From Amphibalanus amphitrite (lineage: Eukaryota > Arthropoda > Thecostraca > Balanomorpha > Balanidae): DNA of 64,000 nucleotides. The notes beneath the pieces were generated by a model. The model did not search any database, was not told where the DNA came from, and saw nothing but the letters and a program-made list of their open reading frames with translations. The translations under genes were made by a program, and so were the position numbers. Of this stretch, positions 41,943 to 54,354 are shown in pieces. Positions within the stretch are counted from its first letter, which is position 1, and every line of letters starts with the position of its first letter. Location of the stretch: the NCBI RefSeq assembly GCF_019059575.1, contig NW_024881695.1, forward strand, positions 310,001-374,000, given 5' to 3'.

Positions 41943-42889
41943 CGAGGGTGATCGACGTGAGTTCCTTGGTCACCATGAATAGTGGGCGCGGTCCGGGAGA
42001 GCACGCGTGGGCCGGGGCTATAGCACCCGTCAAGTGCACAATTGGAGCGGCCTGCATAGCCCCGTAGGGCACCGATCGACAAAATCTCCTTTCACATTGC
42101 CTGAGGGCAGATGTCACGCCCCTGACAGCGATCGGCCAGCTCTGCAGTGAGCTTTGCAGCCCTTTACTGGGATAGAACCAGTAGCTGCCCATAACGCATC
42201 ACCGCCGCCCCTCTGAGACGGGCCCTGCTCCCCGCTGGCAGTTAATCCCCTTTAATGACCACGCGCTGGGGTCGGGCGGCTGCCTTCTGCTTGAGAATGG
42301 CGCGGGGCGCCATGCCAGTCTGTATAGGGTGGCCCTCTGGACCGTCTCCAGGAAGGAGTGATGCTCTATTACGCCACGGGGTGGCGCGCAGAGCATATTT
42401 GGCGACGATCGGTGACGTGCATCACCGGGCCATAGTGACGTCACTCAGGGGTGGCCGTCGCGCTGGACCACCTGTCAACTCGGTCGGCCAGCTCGGCAGC
42501 GAACTCGGCAGCGGGCTAACTGGACTGGAGGCACTAGCCGTCCATACAGCACGGCCGTCCGCTGCTCCCCTCTTGGGGTCTCCCCGACCAGACGGCGGTG
42601 TACCCTGTCCCGGCGCCGGTCGGCTGGTATGCGCTAATGACCCTGACGCCGCCGTGAACCGAGCGGACGGTGAGGATTATCGGGGCGGGCGCCGGCCCGG
42701 CGCGGTTTCTGCTCGACTGCGGGGACCGCTTCCGTCTACCGCGGCGACATGCTATTATGAGTGCGGCGCGCTGGACACCTATCGTACTGATCGTTTACAA
42801 TCGTGATTCCTCTCGTGTTATGTAAACAATCGACACCACTCGCAATGGAGGGACCTTTCCGGGCAAAATGAATGGGAAGACGAAAGATA

Positions 42890-42949
42890 AAGGAGAGAGA
42901 GATAAAGAGAGAGAGAGAGAGAGAGGGAGATTGAGAGAGAGAGAGAGAG

Positions 42950-43046
<97 letters not shown>
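42890..43046. repeat. GA microsatellite in 3' LTR
   Basis: Nearly pure GA repeat interrupted by ATT twice. It is 14 bases longer than in the other LTR (53730-53872), the expected fast change of a microsatellite. Confidence 0.95.
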
Positions 43047-43047
<1 letters not shown>

Positions 43048-43309
43048 GAGGGAAGTGGATGATGTGAGCGGTTTTAGGGAGGGGCTAACTGCAGGGAAGG
43101 GGAGCCAGACAACCAGACATTCATGGACGGTCGCCAGACACACCGACCGACATTTTGACAAATCCACGGACCGACAATCTAACCCATTGTGACAGAAGCA
43201 CGTGCAGACAATTGGACCGACAAACCGACGGGGTGGCTAGCGAGACAGGTCGACTCTCTCACCGACTGGATGACGTGCAATCTGACGAATAAACAGACGA
43301 AGGGGCTGG

Positions 43310-43363
43310 CAGACCGACAGACTGACAGACTGACAGGCCAGACCGACAAACAGATGGGCTGAC

Positions 43364-43404
<41 letters not shown>

Positions 43405-43488
43405 GGCAGACAGGCAGACAAACAGACAGACCGGCAGACCGACAGACTGACAGACTGACAGGCCAGACCGACAGACAGACGGGCTGAC

Positions 43489-43528
<40 letters not shown>

Positions 43529-43540
43529 TGACTGACAGAC
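43310..43540. repeat. GACA-type microsatellite in 3' LTR
   Basis: Runs of GACAGACA with CAGACCGACAGACTGACAGG interruptions, itself doubled. Produces meaningless SVCL-repeat open frames. The second copy is at about 54136-54366. Confidence 0.95.
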
Positions 43541-46372
43541 AGACGACTTATCGACAGACTTGACGAGGACAACAGGTGGGAAGGCGGCGGTGTCGATTAT
43601 TTACACACATGCTTGAATGCACTGTGAGAATGGGTCAGCTTTAATGTCCGTTAAATACTAGATACCTTGAATGGTTCTCGGGTTTAATCGGATTATCCAG
43701 ACCTTTGACGAACATCTGAACAAATTAACAAGGAACGAGTAAAATTGAAGCCGTCGTTTCGTTCTCAACTAATGCTATGCCCTAATTGAACAACTAACCG
43801 CATTGATCTCCTCCTTTACAAACAAAAGTCCATGTTCAATCGTTCTTTGACAGCATAATTGTTTGTCACTGACCTGGCACGGCCCCGGCACGCTCCCGAC
43901 TTGCGCCCGACCGTCCGTCCCGCTCCGACTCGCTAATCCGCTGCTCCGCCCTGATCCCTTCCCATGCGGCAGACCGCCCCCCCGCATTTCTTCCGAGAGC
44001 CCAGCTGACCGGCGCCGTTCGGCCGCGGGGTGAGTGATTAATGGCACGCGGTTGTTCCTATTCTTTCCTTGGATAGTATAACTTAATCACCAGGACAGCT
44101 AATGATCTAAATGTGTAGCGTACTACTGTATTTTGCCGTGTCGTAAGGAATCTGAGCGCAAAGCAATTCTGTGAGTCGATTGAGGTGATATCGAACGATT
44201 TATGAATTATAAGAATAAGTTGGACTGCTTCCCATTAAACGTTCTACTTTACTTTGGAGACCGAACTATAATTACAGTTTAAAGTTAACCATAAGCCCGT
44301 CTATTTCACTTACATTACTCCATACGACGAAATGACACGGCAAAATACAAAGTACAGCGTGATGGCACGTAGAATATTTCAAACTACTTGAGAATAAGGA
44401 CCTAACAGATGCTGCATAAAAATTATTAGCCGATCAGATAAATCTGAGGTGTGAGCTACTGATTCTAACCCGAAATTAACCTGAGATATCCAAAATGAGG
44501 GCCGGTAAATGACGATAATGGACTGACGATATTTCGCAACGAGGTATAGAATTAACTGGAACCGAACAAAATAAACAGAACAAGAAACATTTTAATGCTG
44601 GGAAACTTAGCTACGGAACTACCATCACCAAACTATACGCCATCAGTGATCAGCCGGCCGGCCGGCCGGTTCAGCCGCACCGCTAGCACAGACCGCTGAT
44701 GTGAGACAAATCATTTGCGCCGCCGGCATCCTCGTGATTAGTGGACCCATCGTGACCCACACGATATCCCCCCAGTCTTGTCACCTGCAAAGCCCACTGA
44801 AGTGCCCCGGCGCCGCCATAAACGTGTTTAAACTTCCCGATCGCTCCCCATTTGTGATCTCATTTCCCAACTAACTCTGAAAGAATCGTTCCTCTATCCC
44901 CGGTTTATTCACAAAAGCGGAGAGATCAAATTAGCCAAAGACTTTACACCGACCAATTCTAAAAAAAGAAATTGATATCAACTTTAAGATAACGGCGCTA
45001 ATAACCTATTTCCCTAAGAGCTAGTGGCACGAATGGCAAACCAAGGTAACAAAGTGCAATCAAACCCGGAAGCCGGACGATAGGCCAGTCAGATAATTAA
45101 CATGCGCAGGCAGAAAGCATTCTTTCCCCCCCCCTTCAGAGATTAACCCGGGGAGCACCCCTGATGAGCGGAGCAGAGCCCGACCACGACGCCACGCCAC
45201 AATGCCAGGTGTCAGGGCACGCCTCCCCTGTGACCCTGCTAATGACCCCCATCGATTACCCCCACACACCACACTCACATACACTCACACCTATTCTACT
45301 GACCCCTCTAATCAGATCCATCAGTAACCAATAAGGCCGGATTAATCACCTCAGGGAGAGAGAGAGACCAGGGCGGCAAACAGGGCACATGATAAGGAAA
45401 AGATGGGCTGAGCAGACTTGTGCCACCAGTGCTAACCCTTTGGTGCTGGGTGCCAAATTTGATACAATGGCTGGCTGGGTGGCGCTGAGCTGACCGTTGA
45501 ATGACAAGAGATTGAGATGCGCAGACGAGGCGTGGTTCCGGCGCAGACTGCGAATGTGACCGGCGAACAGATCTTGGCTCCGTTCAGGGACTTACTTGTT
45601 TACTGGCGTTAACCCTCTGGGTCGTCGAGCCGGCGGCGAGAAGCTGGCCATGGCCGGAGAGATGAGGGCAGGCGGCGCAGACCCGTTCACCTCTGGCGTC
45701 ACCACCGACTCCACTGTCTGACTCTGTCTGTCCTTGTTCTCCTGAGGCCTCTCCTCTCTCTTTTCTGCCCTTTTGTATCCCTCTCGCCGCCTCCTCGGGC
45801 CATCTTCTGAATCCTCAACTTTGCTCCGCCCCTTTTCTTCCGATATCGGTTGCGTGTTCCGTCAAAACGGTCCATTTTTCCATAAGTTTGATCCCAATTT
45901 TGAACCTTGACTTGTCCAGCTTCCGCAGCGCACCCTCCGGCAGGCCGTAGTCATGGTGATATTCCATCTCTTGTGGATGCTCCTCCTACTTCGAATTACC
46001 CCTCTTCTGATAGGTGGAAACTCATAAGCCGCCACACCTTCCCACGAAAATGTAGCCTCAGGGCCAGCTGTCACGGCATCGTTGGCTCCGCCCACATTTC
46101 CATTCTCCATTCGAGTAGAGTCCTTCTGGCTGCGCGGATTGCTCTGTTGGTCCGCCCAATGTGCCTTACAGACTGGTTGGGGGCTGCTTCTTGGATATAT
46201 TCGGCGATCCTGTGAATTTGAATGAGAACGGTGCAGAATGTACTACGCCGAGCGCCCTTTACTGTGGCACTGGGCTCACGGCGTCGGTGACTTCGATCGG
46301 CTGCTCTACATTTCACCGGATTTTGGCTGGGCTAAGCGATCTGTATCCTTTTCTTCCTTGTTACCCTTGTAA

Positions 46373-46804
46373 TCAAAACTGGTGGTAGCGCGCGTCCTCG
46401 GATTGTTGTCTTTCTTTCAGCCGTTTGAGTATAGATGTGTTCCTGTCGATCAGGCGCCGCCCCCGAGAGGTTATAGGTTTTTGTTTTTGGTTACTGCGTC
46501 GGTTGCACGCTTCCCAGACCCTCCTGGAATCTAATGATTTTTTTTTCTTGCCGAGCTGGCGGTACTTCAGAACATCTTCTATGGTCTTCAAAACAGGATT
46601 TTTCTTTTCTCCCTCTGCGTTCCCTCTCTTTGACCTTAGCCGCATTCCTGACGTCGGTCGCTGGGGAAGGGGAGGGCGGCGCGGCGGTTCCGTGTTTTCC
46701 GATGGCGCTCGTATCCGGGTTATCTGGGAACGACGCTGGCCACCTGGTGGGGTTTGGGGGAGGGGATCGAAAGGCGACTTCTTTCCCAGGGAGAGCTTCG
46801 CCAA
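46373..46804 (-). CDS. Open frame of unknown function in 3' LTR (143 aa)
   Basis: A minus-strand frame, in the sense direction of the element, encodes a Pro-rich start (FDPLPQTPPGGQRR), then a very basic, probably helical part (VLKTIEDVLKYRQLGKKKKS, SILKRLKERQQSEDARYHQF). The composition would suit a nucleic-acid-binding or Gag-like product, but no family is recognised and chance cannot be excluded. Further minus-strand fragments downstream (46316-45862) may be its frameshifted continuation. An identical frame lies in the other LTR (57199-57630). Confidence 0.22.
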   Translation of the reverse strand: MAKLSLGKKSPFDPLPQTPPGGQRRSQITRIRAPSENTEPPRRPPLPQRPTSGMRLRSKRGNAEGEKKNPVLKTIEDVLKYRQLGKKKKSLDSRRVWEACNRRSNQKQKPITSRGRRLIDRNTSILKRLKERQQSEDARYHQF

Positions 46805-47630
46805 AGCAGGTGCGGTCCGGTATTATGTTCCTGCCGCTGCGTGTTTTCCAGGCGGTCCCGTGTTTCTGATGGGCGTAGGTCCGGGCCAGTGGCATGCCAT
46901 TTCGTCTGTTCAGCTTCGAAAATTGATGTGTTTGCTTCAAAACTGCCCTTGTGTTCCGTGTCTGAGGCGCAGCTGCAGCGATTTGAATCTGTCGCCGGGT
47001 CGGTCCCCACTCCCCTCCTTCGGTGATGGTCCGGCTGGATAAATGTCACCCATCGGGGTGCCGAACTTGGGACCAAGTCCTGTTTTCCAAGGTTCAATTT
47101 GATTAATGACTCGCCACTTGATACTTAATGCGCCCCGGTATGCTATTTGCCGACTTCAGATCCGGGTTCCCACGAAGTGGGGGTGGTCGCCACAGTGGAC
47201 CCTCGTTGTCAAAGCCGGCGGCCCCCTCGTGCCCTGTCGGCGGTCGGCTGTTATGACCGCTTTTGGCCGCTGACGCCGCGCAGCTGTCGTGGCGGGTGTC
47301 TGTTTGAAGCAGTTTGCTTTTGTGCCAAAACGTTTGAAATGTTAGAACCGAGAAATACAATGCTTGTAGGAGTTGTTGTTCAGCAGACGGGCGGCGATCC
47401 CGGATCTCGAATAACGGTACTAAGCCCGTTATGCCGCTCCGACACCCTTTTGACGATGTGGCCGGGCTAAAAATGGATGTTTTCGATATCTCGGCGCGGT
47501 GGGGACTGGTGGCCAGATGGGACGCTGATCGGCCGTAGCGCCGTAGCCCGTGTTTGCAGTCAGGAACAGAACTAAATTGAAGTTAGAAAAAAGGTCTTCG
47601 TTGCAGCCAATGATGCTATTTGCAAAAAAT

Positions 47631-47669
47631 GATAGAAAATGTAACCGCACAAACGTTACATTTTCTATC
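47631..47669. repeat. 15-bp inverted repeat at LTR start
   Basis: GATAGAAAATGTAAC (47631-47645) and GTTACATTTTCTATC (47655-47669) pair perfectly around nine bases. The second arm belongs to a 30-bp duplicate of the polypurine tract/LTR junction. Confidence 0.8.
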
Positions 47670-47755
47670 CTCTTCTTTGAGTCGCGCCGCGGGGTTAAGT
47701 TGTAGTCTTATGTTGAGGTCCGAAAAATTGGCAAAATGTAACCGCCAGCGTTACA

Positions 47756-47773
47756 TTTTCTATCCTCTTCTTT
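47756..47773 (-). promoter_or_regulatory. Polypurine tract
   Basis: Minus strand AAAGAAGAGGATAGAAAA ends exactly where the 3' LTR (TGTAAC) begins, as required for plus-strand priming in LTR elements. Confidence 0.85.
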
Positions 47774-49501
47774 GAGTCGTGCCCCCACGACTCGGAGTAG
47801 CTGTCTGCGGTAGAAAGAGGAATTGTGCGAAAGGATTGCTGGCGATAAGGACGGGGGAGGACAAGGATTGCACCCTGCTGCTTGGCCTCTCCGAACCGTC
47901 GGTGTAACTGGTCCTAGTCACCATCGACCCTGCAAGCATAGAATTCATGACCCATAAAAGCTCGTACATAGAATCCCCTAATACATACATAGAAACTAAT
48001 TAACCTTACGCGCAGTCAAAATTTCTATTATGAAGGCTTTATGATTTCGCCAGATCTAGCATGATGTAATGGAACTACCGGCGTAATCGCACGACACAAG
48101 CACCACAAATTCACACACGAACACACACATTACACTGCAGGATATTTACATTAAACGAAAAGTCTCTCGGGTAATTCGCGTGGCCGTTCGCTTTCTGCCA
48201 TCCTTGCGGACTGGCTAGGGTACTAGGCCTGACGCTTTGTCCGGATTCCGATGATCTGGCCGGCACGAGCTGTTAAGACTCGAGCGCTTTGCGGTAGGCG
48301 GCCCCCGCCTCCTGTAGCCGGGAGGGCCAGATGAGGCAAGTGGATGCTGCCCCGGCAGCTGCCACGGCCCGCTCCACTGCCGGTCCGCCGCCTGCTGCGT
48401 CGGTGTGGGCGGCAGCGCCGGCGGGCACGGCCCCCCACGAGACGAGGGAGAGCCTCGGCAGCCATCCTCGCCAGCTCTACCTCCAGCCCGTCACCTGCCG
48501 TTGTCGGTGTAGGCGGCAGCGCCGGCGGGCGCGGCCGCTAGCGAGACGAGCAAACGCCTCGGCAACCAACCTCGCCAGCACCGCCTCCATCCTTCTGGAA
48601 ACCAGCTCCTCCTGTAATTGAAAGAGCGGGGAGGGCAGGCAGAAGACCTTTCGGCGATGATGGTGAGGCCGAGGGATGGCCCTCCGTCACGCCCTCCTTT
48701 CTCAGACAGCTTTGCCTCGGCCGTGATCTGCTCTCAGTTGTCGTCCTCTTCTCGGGATCTTCCTCTCACCAGCTCGTAGTCCGCTCCAGTCTTTCCCGTT
48801 CCATTTTCCTCCACTTCTGGTAACTCCGCCTCTTGTGATTCCTCTCCTCCGCCAGCTGCTCCACCGCTCCAGTTTTCTGGTTTTGTTCCCTCCGCTCCAA
48901 ACCGCCATTTGTTCTAATACCGCTGCCAAACGTCTGCCTTTGTGACTCAGGCCACCCTTCAACATCTTCATGGTTATTGTTTTCAGTACTACAACATCTT
49001 CATATATGCCCCCAGCCAGCAACTGTCACAATCATACCTTCGCATCCAGTAACATAAAGCCGCCATCAACCCTTAAACTGCCAAAACGTCTTCCTTTGTA
49101 ATTTAGGTCAGCTTTCAACATCTTAATAGATAAACGAATGCTCAAACCTTCCACATCTTCATATCCCCAGCCAGGCAGTGAAGGAATACAGTTATTGTCC
49201 AAATCAAACATTTGACATTAACATTTAATTTTAGCCGCCCCGGTGTTCATACAGCTGCAAAGCCTCTTTTCTGGTTCGGGTTAACTTTCAACATCTTCCT
49301 TGATAAACTAATGCTCAGACCTTCAACATCTTCAGACCTCCAGGAGCCTCTGGCCAACCGTACGCCGCAGGAAACACCGGGAACACCTGTCACCTGAAAA
49401 GTCTCCTGGAAAGTCCGTTCTTGCGATTTTCGGTGAAACAACTTTTTCGGTTCGGCTATGCATGTCAGCCCACCGACTTCATGCCACCAGGACGTGACCA
49501 T

Positions 49502-49519
49502 GCCCCACGTTGGGCGCCA
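49502..49519 (-). promoter_or_regulatory. Primer binding site, tRNA-Lys type
   Basis: TGGCGCCCAACGTGGGGC on the minus strand, just inside the 5' LTR. It matches the 3' end complement of tRNA-Lys1,2 over 18 bases, as known from retroviruses and LTR retrotransposons. It fixes the element's orientation. Confidence 0.93.
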
Positions 49520-52494
49520 AATTTCTTGTAGCGGGGCTCGGCTGCAAGATATTTTTATTTGTTTGAGATTTGCGAGGCTGGTCAGTCACTGGCGGGCACA
49601 TAGACTGCTGCACTGATGGAGTGGGCAATGGGGTTAAGTTGGAATGCATAAAAAAAAGGATTTCTGACAAGGTTACCCTGATAAATCTCTCTCCTCGATC
49701 AAAGGATTAAATTAACAAAAGTTCATTAACGCCGCAAACTTCCATTAACTGCACAGAGGGGCGCCTCCCACTGGATATAACCATTCATGCTCCCATTCAC
49801 ACCATCATGCACACTTTCCTTTCATACAAATTAAAACACCAGGTCGCTAAACTGGCCCCTCCCTGTTTACCTAACCTCCCCCAGTGGTGTACAGTAGCCG
49901 TTCGTAAGCATGCGCAACCTTTGTCCTTTACCATTATACATGATCTCTGGAAATTTCCTTCTTAAAATTTATGTCCGTTGCTTGATAAGATGTATTATTC
50001 CCCATTCGACTGCTCTTAACTTAAAGCTCGCCCTTAAAAGAAATACAACCCTTCCCAAAATACTCGTTAACTCCAACCGGCCTTACTCACCTTGCGATTT
50101 CCGTTTACAATTAACCAATATGGCTCAATCATCATAGATAATACCGATCCAGTGACAATAGCATACACGTCATACCTTGTCGGATCTTGGCCCTCCCCTC
50201 TTTCTGATATCTACGGCAGCGGAGGCCTAAAATCCTAACATTAACGCCGCGGTCACATGCCGGAGCAGAACCGGCATGTGATGGACCAAACTTGCACGCC
50301 GCCGGTGGCGCGGCCGTGCCCTACCTATCCCCCGGGTCATAAAACTGTCAGTTAGGTTCCGCAGGTAACTATACACCGTAGGTTCTATGAGGGACATAAC
50401 CTATCCTTTTGCCGGAGTGAGATTTTAAAGCAGGCCGGATTTCCCTGCTTTGAGAGATGGGACTTCCTCCGATCCTCCTTTTGAATCACTTCGGGTGGCC
50501 GAAACTCCGACGATTCACCTACCTCGTCCCCGTGGCTTCCACCAACGACAAACCACGGCTGTGGGGTATACCTCCTCCCACGCCCCCCGGGTCCCTTCAC
50601 CACCCGTGGCCTAGGAACAGCCGACTTTTCTGCCACTGCCCTGCATCTGGCCTGAGGGAGTGTACTACGCACCATTCTGGAGCGACTCCCCCTTCCAGGT
50701 TCTTGAGACAAATATGAATACACCTTTCTGATGTTCTAGTCTCCCCCCCCCCCTCGGGACGCCACCCGAGTCTCTACACGGCCTTCGAGTTACCGCCCTT
50801 CTCTGGACCCCGATATCCCGGCCGTTCCCTCCCTAAACTGCCGTCGCAGACCCTACTCGAAATGACCAACGCGCGCCCATGACTACGTGGCTGCCCGCGA
50901 CATGGCCAGTGTCGGCTCGCAGCACTCACATGGTTCGCACGCGTGGTATATATTGTTACCTGGTCGGCCCCGGAACTCAAGCCGGTTTCCCGCGCCACTC
51001 CGGCGCAATACCCTTCCTATATCTCCCTGAATACCATCCCGCGCTATACCTGCGCAATAATTAGCAGCGTGACCAGGTCCTACCCAATTCCGTTCTCGTG
51101 ACCTGCTGGTGAGCGGTTTCCTGCGGTGGACTCCGTTCGGCAGGACACGCCGGATATATCCTAACTTTTTATCACCGGAGTGGGGAGTTATAGGCGGGCG
51201 GGATACTTCCTGCCAGAGGGGTATACCGATCCATGCCGATCGACCCTCGCTTTAGAACCACTCCGGCGGCCGAAATGTTGACGAACGGGTGAACAATCCC
51301 GTACGGTGGCTCTCTCCGCGACAATCCACGTTCGTGAGACGCTGTGCCCTCACGCAATACCGGGGAAAACTCACACCCTGAATCGAACATTCATGCATGA
51401 GAACCTCCCGTAATCGAGCAACACTTTCTGTGTCCCTCTGAACTGGTCATTGGGGAGATATAAGATCTGAAAGGCACCGTTCTGGCACCTCCCCAAAGCC
51501 AGGTGGTGCGACGGCCTGTACACTCATCGTGAATGCTCCGTCGCACCCCACCGGTTTCCCGCCTGAGTCATCAGGACTTAAAAGTTCCTTGAATCTTAGC
51601 CGAGACCAAGACACGGCTATTTATTTTGCCCGACTTACGCCGTAGAAACATCCAGAGGGGCATTTGACGAGCCAGATCATTCAAACGTAAGAGCATGTTG
51701 TTTGAGTCACTTGGGTCGTCGTCACTGTCTACTGAATGATGTTGAACCTTTGCCCGAAATACGTTTGTCTCGAAATGACTCAGAGTAAAACGCGCACAAA
51801 ATAATCAAGTAACGAAATTATCTATATCTAACTACCTTAGGACGGAGAACCTACGAAACAAGTCCACAGAGCCGACCTCCTGAGTGTCCAGCACACAATA
51901 ACCAAATTTACTACTTCCTCGTTTCATACACCTGAATTGTAACCGTAACTCCCCGACCTCCTCTTGGCCCAGAAACCTAACGTCCTGACCTCCCGGTGGC
52001 CTTACTCGTACCTGACCTGTACCCCCCATTAGTCCGGCCTTCCTACCCTTTTACTACCTTGGCTCTCTATAACCTTCCCTGTGAACTGTAATCTCGTTCT
52101 GATTCGATACCAACTTAAACGAGCACTGACATACATTTACCATAGTTTAGACATTCAATAGTTTAATTTAAACTCTCCTCCCCACTCCCATCTCTCATCA
52201 GTGAAGTAGTCGCGTCGGTGGGCTTATCACACACAGGGGTGTCACATGCATAGACAGCCTCGCAGCCCCTAAACATTACGCCAACCAATGTATCCCATAT
52301 CTGTATCCTTTATCCTATACTTAGCTCGTAATCCCTCCTAGAGTATCCCATCCTTAAAAAAAACATAAAAAAACATAAAAAAACAAAACTACGACCATGT
52401 TCGCCCTTAACATACTGAAATTACCACTGCTGCCGACACAGAATCTAAGAAAGCAGGGCCCTACGCACATCGGTCGCCGAACCGGGTTTCGAAC

Positions 52495-52782
52495 TGACGT
52501 CATCAAAGGGTCGGAATGAGACTTTTACTGTTCTCAGAAGCGCGCGCGTATGAATGGTGCACCCTGCCCCGGCATGTCGAGAGTCCTGTGTCAATGACGT
52601 CACTCATCGATGGTCACGGCAAGAGTAGTTCCGATGACGTCATCAAAGGTTCCAAACGAGTCCTTTTCCTACTCTCCAATGTAAATGCATATGAATGGCA
52701 CGATTAGCGCGACGTACCGAGGGCTCCGGGCCTATGACGTCACTCATCTGAGGGCACTGTTGGCATTAGGCCCATGACGTCA
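52495..52782. promoter_or_regulatory. 140-bp CRE array, 5' LTR copy
   Basis: Same five TGACGTCA sites (52495, 52595, 52635, 52735, 52775) and a sixth at 53276 as in the other LTR. In a provirus this copy would act as the U3 enhancer if functional. Confidence 0.78.
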
Positions 52783-53789
52783 CGAGGGTGATCGACGTGA
52801 GTTCCTTGGTCACCATGAATAGTGGGCGCGGTCCGGGAGAGCACGCGTGGGCCGGGGCTATAGCACCCGTCAAGTGCACAATTGGAGCGGCCTGCATAGC
52901 CCCGTAGGGCACCGATCGACAAAATCTCCTTTCACATTGCCTGAGGGCAGATGTCACGCCCCTGACAGCGATCGGCCAGCTCTGCAGTGAGCTTTGCAGC
53001 CCTTTACTGGGATAGAACCAGTAGCTGCCCATAACGCATCACCGCCGCCCCTCTGAGACGGGCCCTGCTCCCCGCTGGCAGTTAATCCCCTTTAATGACC
53101 ACGCGCTGGGGTCGGGCGGCTGCCTTCTGCTTGAGAATGGCGCGGGGCGCCATGCCAGTCTGTATAGGGTGGCCCTCTGGACCGTCTCCAGGAAGGAGTG
53201 ATGCTCTATTACGCCACGGGGTGGCGCGCAGAGCATATTTGGCGACGATCGGTGACGTGCATCACCGGGCCATAGTGACGTCACTCAGGGGTGGCCGTCG
53301 CGCTGGACCACCTGTCAACTCGGTCGGCCAGCTCGGCAGCGAACTCGGCAGCGGGCTAACTGGACTGGAGGCACTAGCCGTCCATACAGCACGGCCGTCC
53401 GCTGCTCCCCTCTTGGGGTCTCCCCGACCAGACGGCGGTGTACCCTGTCCCGGCGCCGGTCGGCTGGTATGCGCTAATGACCCTGACGCCGCCGTGAACC
53501 GAGCGGACGGTGAGGATTATCGGGGCGGGCGCCGGCCCGGCGCGGTTTCTGCTCGACTGCGGGGACCGCTTCCGTCTACCGCGGCGACATGCTATTATGA
53601 GTGCGGCGCGCTGGACACCTATCGTACTGATCGTTTACAATCGTGATTCCTCTCGTGTTATGTAAACAATCGACACCACTCGCAATGGAGGGACCTTTCC
53701 GGGCAAAATGAATGGGAAGACGAAAGATAAAGGAGAGAGAGATAAAGAGAGAGAGAGAGAGAGAGGGAGATTGAGAGAGAGAGAGAGAG

Positions 53790-53873
<84 letters not shown>

Positions 53874-54189
53874 GAGGGAAGTGGATGATGTGAGCGGTTT
53901 TAGGGAGGGGCTAACTGCAGGGAAGGGGAGCCAGACAACCAGACATTCATGGACGGTCGCCAGACACACCGACCGACATTTTGACAAATCCACGGACCGA
54001 CAATCTAACCCATTGTGACAGAAGCACGTGCAGACAATTGGACCGACAAACCGACGGGGTGGCTAGCGAGACAGGTCGACTCTCTCACCGACTGGATGAC
54101 GTGCAATCTGACGAATAAACAGACGAAGGGGCTGGCAGACCGACAGACTGACAGACTGACAGGCCAGACCGACAAACAGATGGGCTGAC

Positions 54190-54230
<41 letters not shown>

Positions 54231-54314
54231 GGCAGACAGGCAGACAAACAGACAGACCGGCAGACCGACAGACTGACAGACTGACAGGCCAGACCGACAG
54301 ACAGACGGGCTGAC

Positions 54315-54354
<40 letters not shown>

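Larger units (their letters stand above)
38686..47755 (-). repeat. 3' LTR (9070 bp)
   Basis: In element orientation it runs from 47755 to 38686, TGTAACGCTGGCGG to CCCCGCTACA. It carries a possible AATAAA (38718-38713) about 28 bases before its end, a GA microsatellite (42890-43046), GACA-repeats (43310-43540) and the CRE array (41655-41942). Compared with the other LTR it keeps 22 bp between CCG direct repeats near 47720-47742. A few minus-strand open frames exist (see 46373-46804), none with a recognised domain. Confidence 0.92.
47756..49526 (-). other. Internal region of the LTR element (1.8 kb, no pol)
   Basis: In element order: primer binding site (49519-49502); three imperfect repeats of about 165 bp starting GAAGATGTTGAAGGTCTGAG (49332), a diverged copy at 49161 and another near 49001; a segment around 48610-48220 with two related units (EAVLARLVAEAFARLASG-like and ARMAAEALPRLVGGRARRR-like peptides, possibly a Gag remnant); then the polypurine tract (47773-47756). 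No protease, RT, RNase H or integrase motif is seen. Confidence 0.75.

Noticed and set aside
42736..43167. SLSLSL frames in the LTR, and the matching frame at 14082-14453
   Set aside because: Translation of GA microsatellites.
43310..43540. CRISPR-like array
   Set aside because: The repeats are a simple GACA microsatellite with no distinct spacers, in a eukaryotic genome.
43179..43572. Cys/Ser/Val/Leu-repeat frames, also at 54005-54398
   Set aside because: Translation of the GACA microsatellite.
46425..47042. 205-residue plus-strand frame in the LTR, also at 57251-57868
   Set aside because: Antisense to the element and to the more protein-like 143-codon frame; composition (Phe/Cys/Arg-rich) is typical of an antisense shadow.
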